DNA of 64,000 bases. Source: Theobroma cacao (taxonomy: Eukaryota; Streptophyta; Magnoliopsida; Malvales; Malvaceae). Made by a program: the position numbers and the translations under genes. The DNA lies in assembly GCF_000208745.1 (NCBI RefSeq), contig NC_030859.1:6205604-6269603 (forward strand), read 5' to 3'. Of this stretch, positions 58,419-64,000 are shown in pieces (position 1 is the first letter of the stretch; the number at the start of each line of letters is the position of its first letter). Below the pieces are notes generated by a model. The model did no database searches. It worked only from the letters and a program-made list of their open reading frames with translations, and was not told the origin of the DNA.

Positions 58419-59646
58419 CTATGAATTTTTTAGAATTTGAGAAAGCGAGTCCATAAATGACATGTTTGAAAGATTCACTAATATTGTAAAAGGTTTAAAA
58501 GCTCTAAGGTAAGACTTTCCTAATGCCCAACATGTCAAGAAAATTTTGTATAATCTTACTAAGTCTTGGAAACCTAAAGTCATAGCTATAAAGGAAGTTG
58601 GAAACCTCAATGACTTTAAGTTAGAAAAGCTCATAACTTCCCTTCTCACTTATGAAATGACACTTAGGCATGAGAATGAGAGAGAATAACCTAAGAAAGA
58701 AAAGTTCAAACAAAAGGGAATAACACTTAAATCTATAGTTGAGGAAGAAGAAAGAAGCACTAACAGTGAGTGTGAAATAAAAAGGACATGGCTATACTAG
58801 TTAAAAAATTTAATAAATTCATGAAGAAAAACCTTAGAAATAAGAAACTTACAAGGAAGGATTTGCCTAAGGAAGAACATACAAGAGATCACTTGATACA
58901 TTTTGATTGCAAAAGGCTTGATCATAAGAAATATGAATGTTCCAATAACAACATAAGGAACACCTCAAGAAGATTCAAGAAGAAAGCAATGATAGCAACT
59001 TGCAGCGATAGTGATGACTCTTAAGATGAGAAGGATAATGAAGTTGCAAACCTTTGTCTCATGGCACTTGATGATTGCAAAACCCAAGAAGGACTACCAC
59101 ATCTTGAGCCTCTACATTTCAATGGTGAAGACTTTCATGTTTGGCTATATAGAATGAGACACTTCATTATTGCAAATGATTATCAAACGTGGAAGCAAAT
59201 TGAATATGGTCCCTACAACATAAAGAAAGACATGACTAATTGGAACTCACATTATCTTGATCTAATTGAGCTAAATGCAAAAGCCATGTATACCATAATT
59301 CGTGCTCTTTGAGAGAGGCAATACAATCAAGTTCAAAATTGTGAAAATGTCAAGGAGATATAGGACAAGCTAGATGAGGTATATGGGTAACCATTTGAAA
59401 AAGAACTAGAAGATGATGATTTCTTGGATGAAAGCTCCTCAAGTAATGATGAAGAAAATATCAAATTTCGGATTTCAAGACCAAACTATGAGGTAGGTTC
59501 TTCTTCTCATGTACTACATATCCATACAGATAGTGATTGGCATATATGTTTGAAAACTTAACTCTCACCTATCAAGATCTAAGTTTAAGTCAAAAGGAGA
59601 AAATTCCAAATCTTAGATTGAAAATGAATCATTGATGGAAGAAAAC
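58419..59646 (+). pseudogene. SIRE-like copia gag, rearranged
   Basis: 58455-58690 encodes the gag UBN2 helix region ('MFERFTNIVKGLKAL', 'KILYNLTKSWKPKVIAIKE', 'LITSLLTYEMTLRHENE'). 58788-59024 encodes the basic stretch and a damaged zinc knuckle ('FDCKRLDHKKYEC', first Cys lost), then 'AMIATCSDSDDS'. 59025-59090 gives 'EVANLCLMALDD'. Immediately after, in the same frame, comes the gag N-terminal domain: 'LEPLHFNGEDFHVWLYRMRHFIIANDYQTW' (59107 on), ending near 59400, then an acidic stretch. The order is therefore C-terminal part before N-terminal part. Several stops are present. A solo LTR interrupts at 59647; gag resumes at 62348. Confidence 0.82.
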
Positions 59647-60036
59647 TGTGAGACCTTGACCTTTATAGACTCGTAGATAGAAGTACACGCGATATCCCTT
59701 ATCAGGGGTAATTTCGTCATTTCCTTAGTAAGCCTATAAAAGTAAGATTTTAAATAATATTATGCCCTAAGTAGGCCTAAGGCATAAATGAAAGATGAAA
59801 ATATAGGTAAATGACAAGAAAACAAAAATTTTGATGATTTTCATGATAGGGGCAAAATGGTCATTTTTCACCTCGGGTTAAAATTTTTAAGTTTTCATGA
59901 ACCCGAGCATTTCTAGACCATTATGGACCTTGTCCCAATGTCAAAAGAGTAAAAAGATTGCATAAAGGGTTGGAGGAGAACAAGCTAATTTGTGGAGGGG
60001 TATTTGGTAATTTAAATGGAGTGGATAAGCATGGGC

Positions 60037-60044
60037 TATAAATA
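60037..60044 (+). promoter_or_regulatory. TATA box of solo LTR
   Basis: TATAAATA in 'gggctataaatatc', about 390 bp from the LTR start, followed by a CT-rich leader. The same string occurs reversed in the sister LTR near 37460. Confidence 0.65.
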
Positions 60045-60873
60045 TCTTTTTCTTCCAGTAGCTTTTACATTCTCCAACAGCTTTTCTTCTTCTTCTTCCT
60101 CTCATCTCATGTTGCTTTCATCCCCCATGAAAGCTTGATAAGAAAGCTCCACAACCTTCCTTAAATAGCTCCAAATTTCATGCTTTTGGTGCACCCTTTC
60201 CATAAACCCTTGTGTTCTTCCACTCTCTCTCCTTAAAACCCTTGAAAAATCTTATTTCCATACTCTCTCTCACTAGTTAGGTGTTTTAGAGAGAGAAAGA
60301 GGAAGCTTCAAAAATAGCTTGAAAGTTTTGGAAAGAATTTCAAATACAAGCTACCAAGGTGAGTAGTATACTAAAATTAAGTTTTGGTGCTGAGAATGAT
60401 TAGTGTTTAGATTTGGCGGTGAATTGGTAGTTGGATGTTCATTCATTTTAGAGTGATAAGGGTAGTGAGAATAGATAGCCATTTAAATGGCCATTGGAAG
60501 TTAGCTAAAAGAAAGCTTTTGGACTTTATAAGTATGTGAATTGACATATTGGTGATGCTAATGTGATGATAGGTTCTAACGAAGTCCCACAGGCCCAATT
60601 GGACCATTAGGGAAGTTAAAGTCGATTAAAGGCTCAACAAATACCGGTGAGTGGACTTGCATTTCAAAATTTGTTTTGGGAATGTGAATGCAATTGTACA
60701 AACATTTGAAAGATTTTATCCAATTTTTCATTAAAAATGTACTTTGGGAACAAGTCATTGGTGAAGTGATTTTTATATTGTGAAAATGTGTTATACAATG
60801 GTTTATGTGTTATCACAATATGATAATATGCATGATATGCATTGGGTGCTTCTTTGTATGTTGATGTGGACTC

Positions 60874-61040
60874 GGCTATGTGCGAGTAGGAGTGGGCATA
60901 AGCCGATTATGACCCTGTTAAGTGCGAGTAAAAGTGCGCATAAGCCAATGATGATCCGGCTATGTGCGAGTGGGAGTGCACATAAGCCGATGATGACCCA
61001 GCCATGTGCTAGTGGGGAGTGCACATGAGCTGATGACGAT
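60874..61040 (+). repeat. tandem repeat, four units of 42 bp
   Basis: Units start at 60874, 60916, 60958 and 61000, each with 'atgtgcgagt', 'gagtg', 'cataagccga' and 'tgatga'. Confidence 0.92.
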
Positions 61041-61065
61041 GGGAGAGTGTGCTTGATGATGAATA

Positions 61066-61078
61066 NTAGTATAGTATA

Positions 61079-61125
<47 letters not shown>
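61066..61125. repeat. (TA)n microsatellite with one N
   Basis: A (TA)n run from about 61080 to 61122, preceded by an N at 61066 and 'agtatagtata'. Confidence 0.92.
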
Positions 61126-61126
<1 letters not shown>

Positions 61127-61290
61127 AGATATGTGTGTTATAGAAAGTTCATCAATATGTAAATGGTTGAAATGCATGTGAAATTTGACATGTTAAACTT
61201 TGAAAAATTATGAGTTTCATGTTGTGTTGGTCATGTGAACAGGGTGGCCTTTGCTTGAGGGAACAGGGATTTTTTGCTGGTTCCCTATTT

Positions 61291-61694
61291 CTCGCTGCAG
61301 TGAGATTGAATCTCACTGTAACGAGAAACTCTCGGGTTTGAGGGGTAAGGCTGGTCGAAAATCTCGCTATAGTGAGAATGTATGCTCGCTGCAGTGAGAA
61401 TGTTACTGTAGATTTTCGCTGCAGCGAGAAACTTTCTGTTTTGCGACCAAAAATTTCAATCTCGTTGCAGCGAAAAACTTTCTGTTTTGCTTCTCATTTG
61501 GTTCGATTGCTATCCTATTTTCCATTTCTTTGGTACCATAGTTGAGTATGGACTTCCAACATTAAGGAATAAATGAATTAAGTTTAAAATAAGGAGGTTT
61601 GGTGAGAAACCCTCAGCCAGTTAAGAAACCCTCGGCTAGTTGATAATTTAAGTCAAGTGTCGCTACAGCAAAAATTCATTCTCGTTGCAGCGTA
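61291..61694 (+). repeat. paired-palindrome cluster, family 4 (CTCGCTGCAGCGAG)
   Basis: Copies start at 61291/61312, 61363/61385, 61415, 61461 and 61659/61681. Within-pair offsets are 21-22 bp, and the first two pairs are 72 bp apart. The first pair reads CTCGCTGCAGTGAG and CTCACTGTAACGAG: the GTGAG arm of one complements the CTCAC arm of the other. Confidence 0.88.
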
Positions 61695-62347
61695 CCTTTC
61701 TACTGTTGTGAGGATCCGTCGTTTATTTGACTTGATTCACATGAATGCTATTAAAGTTTCACTCTCCAAATCCATTGTTGAGCATGGACCCTTTTCATAA
61801 AGTGATTTACTCATGTGGGTGGGGTTTACATGAGGGGTTTAATAAGAACTAAAATAAATTGCATTGTTTTGAAAAATGAATACATCATGATTTTGTTAAA
61901 CATTCCTTATGGTATGCTTGTTCCCTTCTTGTTCACTCACTGGGTTTATATTCACTGTTTTCAACTTTATGTTTTCAAATCAAGAGGCAGTCGGTAGCTA
62001 GGTCAAGGTGTCTTTGTAGATTTGTACCTTTGGTAGGTATCAATGGCATTCAGTAGCTACACCTTCACTGTGGTCACTCCGCTGAAAACCCAGAGTCATT
62101 TTGTTGTAAATGTGTACAAGTGATGTAAATTATTAAATTGTATGTTTAGACAATATATGTACATTTTGATTTGTATGCCACTATGAGTTGGCAATGCTTA
62201 GTATTATTTTGATTCAAAGTTATAAAATGTGACTTAGCAATTTTGATGGAATGGTGAACAGGTCATATTAATAGGCTTGCTTGGACTTAGTGGACTACGT
62301 CCATTGAGCCTATGCACCTATCATGGCTCGAAATTTGGGTCGTAACA

Positions 62348-62600
62348 AAAACAATCAATTGAGAATTGATGTTGAAATATTCCAAAAAAATTATGATCAA
62401 TTAAAAGAAGAAAATAGGAAATTGAAAAGTATTGTTAAAGGAAAGGAAAGATAAAAAGTTAGAACTCCTCTAAACAAATAAATTCCTATTGCATTCCTTA
62501 TTTAACTTATTATCTTGTGCATATGTTTGTTAAGACTAACCCTTAAGAATCCAAAGCAATTTGGATACACAAATATCTAGTGAAAGTGATTCTTGTAGGT
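62348..62600 (+). pseudogene. continuation of SIRE-like gag after the solo LTR
   Basis: Resumes with 'NNQLRIDVEIFQKNYDQLKEENRKLKSIVKG', a charged coiled-coil part, then a linker resembling the copia pre-protease segment ('AIWIHKYLVKVILVG'), with stops. Joining it across the 59647-62347 insertion gives a collinear gag remnant. Confidence 0.75.
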
Positions 62601-64000
62601 ATAAATTAACAAGGAAAAGCAATTTGAAGATTGAACATCAAATGGAAAAGGAGTGATATCTATTTCTTTTCTCTTTTAAATTTTGAAAAATGCTTGAGTG
62701 ATGAAATAGATTGTTTATGAATTGCTTGTATGAATATTAAGTGTTGTTCATGTTGCATTTGCTTGAAAATATATATGATTAATTGTTGATTGCAAGGTAT
62801 ATGAGTATGAGATGCATTTACACTTGAACATAAATGATTTGATAAGGTAATTGATAATAACATAAGCATATTTGATAACTTGCTCTCACACTCATTCTAG
62901 TAGTTTAAACAACGAATTTGAGCCTAAAAGTTAATCTTTTTAATTTTCTTGTCTCTAAAATATGTTAACCTTTTGAATAATCTTGCTTTGAAAATTTAGA
63001 ATCAAATTGATAAGTTCAAAATAGTTAAAACAACACTTGACTACTTGAATTGATTTAATCAATATGAATCCATCGGAGAAAACCATTTGCCATGCTTAAG
63101 CTTATATTGATATATAGCTTGAACAAGTTTGTCACATGTTGAAAATGCTATTATGACTTGTTCTTGATGAAAATGAAGGCATGAGTAAATGCTTGAAGTT
63201 GTTGATCTTGTGTGCTTGCATAGATGACATTATTTTTTGAGAAATTGAAAAGTTAAAATGCTTGGTCTAGAATCAATATTTGGAATATGCTTTATAATTG
63301 TGCTTAATTGATTATTTCAAAACTGATTTGTTGATTATGATGAACACATTGAACGTCATGAAAAATATTTTTAGTTCATTTATCGTTTTGGTCAAGCCAC
63401 ATGCTTATATGATATCTCATCTTACTTGACCTTAAGATTTGAAGTATATAACTTGACTTGAGTTATGTTCTTGAATGAGAAATTTAAAGTGTTAAGTTAG
63501 ATCATAATATACTATGATGACATAGTTGAAATATTTTTGAACATGCATTTAAATGTTAACTACGTCTTCCATGAGTTTAAATGATTACATAATCTAAAGA
63601 CTATGTATGCATCCAACTTGAGCTTAAAGGTTACCAATTGCATGCTTATTTCTTGAATCTTAACAATTGGTATTCATTGATGCTTGGATGCTTAAGTTAG
63701 ATATATTCATGAGTTGAGTACTTTATTTTCAATATCTTATAACAATTGGTATTACTCATAAATTATGAAACATTGAGAAAAAACAAGTATCTTACCTTTA
63801 TTGATCATCTTTTTGCTTATACCCATGTTTTTTTATTGAAATTATGCATGTATTTCGCGAAATGAATTGAAATCATGATTAGTGAAAATAGTCAAAGTTC
63901 TTTTGTAATCATGTTTATGCCTATTTAATCATAATATTCTCTTGTATGATTACAACAAATACAAAATATCTTGGCAATGCTTCATTGATAATGATAATGT
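62601..64000. other. AT-rich non-coding DNA
   Basis: I see no coding domain. It may be the non-coding tail of the SIRE-like element, but I found no landmark that proves it. Confidence 0.4.

Larger units (their letters stand above)
59647..62347 (+). mobile_element. solo gypsy-like LTR with CTGCAG palindromes
   Basis: A complete 2,701-bp solo LTR, TGTGAGACC to GGTCGTAACA, with the perfect 5-bp target duplication AAAAC (59642-59646 and 62348-62352). It contains a TATA box TATAAATA (60037-60044), a 42-bp tandem array, a (TA)n tract and a palindrome cluster. It belongs to the same family as 35166-37856 (reverse) and 15747-16720 (fragment). It is inserted into a SIRE-like gag remnant. Confidence 0.95.

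Noticed and set aside
60780..61177. Frames with repeated 'CASGSAHKPMM' / 'LCALPLAHSR' on both strands
   Set aside because: They are translations of the 42-bp tandem array and the (TA)n tract.

Overview
This is a stretch of a flowering-plant (eudicot) nuclear genome. It has genes with spliceosomal introns, AT-rich intergenic DNA, plant retrotransposon families nested inside one another, and runs of N from an unfinished assembly. The plant family cannot be fixed from the sequence alone. The LINE ORF1 (DUF4283 plus zinc knuckle) and RNase H remnants look to me like those common in Malvaceae, but that is a weak impression.

Only two intact host genes are visible, close together in an island at about 21.2-26.0 kb. 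One is a five-exon gene for 60S ribosomal protein eL24 (+ strand). The other is a single-exon, secreted plant matrix metalloproteinase (- strand). A third host gene, an mTERF-family organelle regulator at 44.2-45.7 kb (- strand), is broken by three in-frame stops and carries a tandem copy of its 3' end.

The rest is mostly layered transposons. Window 1-9061 is a LINE (- strand) split by a complete but decayed Ty1-copia element (1082-6067) with a perfect 5-bp target duplication. Window 9.5-20.1 kb is a pile of LTRs and LTR fragments from at least three copia families, Ty3-gypsy-like LTRs and Athila/Tat-like LTRs. Window 27.5-43 kb holds three copies of one large gypsy LTR family, two of them facing each other as a long inverted repeat split by a solo LTR, plus a short SINE and a gypsy pol 3' end. 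Window 46.4-55.2 kb is a second gypsy element (- strand), with its RT interrupted by a 1.8-kb repeat whose sister copy lies at 30.9-32.7 kb. Window 55.7-64 kb has an Athila/Tat-like gag, a scrambled SIRE-like copia gag and a solo LTR with target duplication AAAAC.

The most unusual signal is structural. At least five unrelated LTR families here (three copia, two gypsy-like), and possibly two more, carry clusters of a 12-16 bp palindrome. The palindrome sequence differs in each family (cores TCGA, ATCGAT or CTGCAG). The copies come mostly in pairs set 19-22 bp apart centre to centre, and the pairs usually recur every 50-82 bp. In the three copia LTRs the cluster lies 70-380 bp upstream of a TATA box. 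In several pairs, a change in one copy is matched by a complementary change in its partner, as expected if the pair folds as a hairpin. I cannot tell from the sequence whether this convergent architecture has been described.
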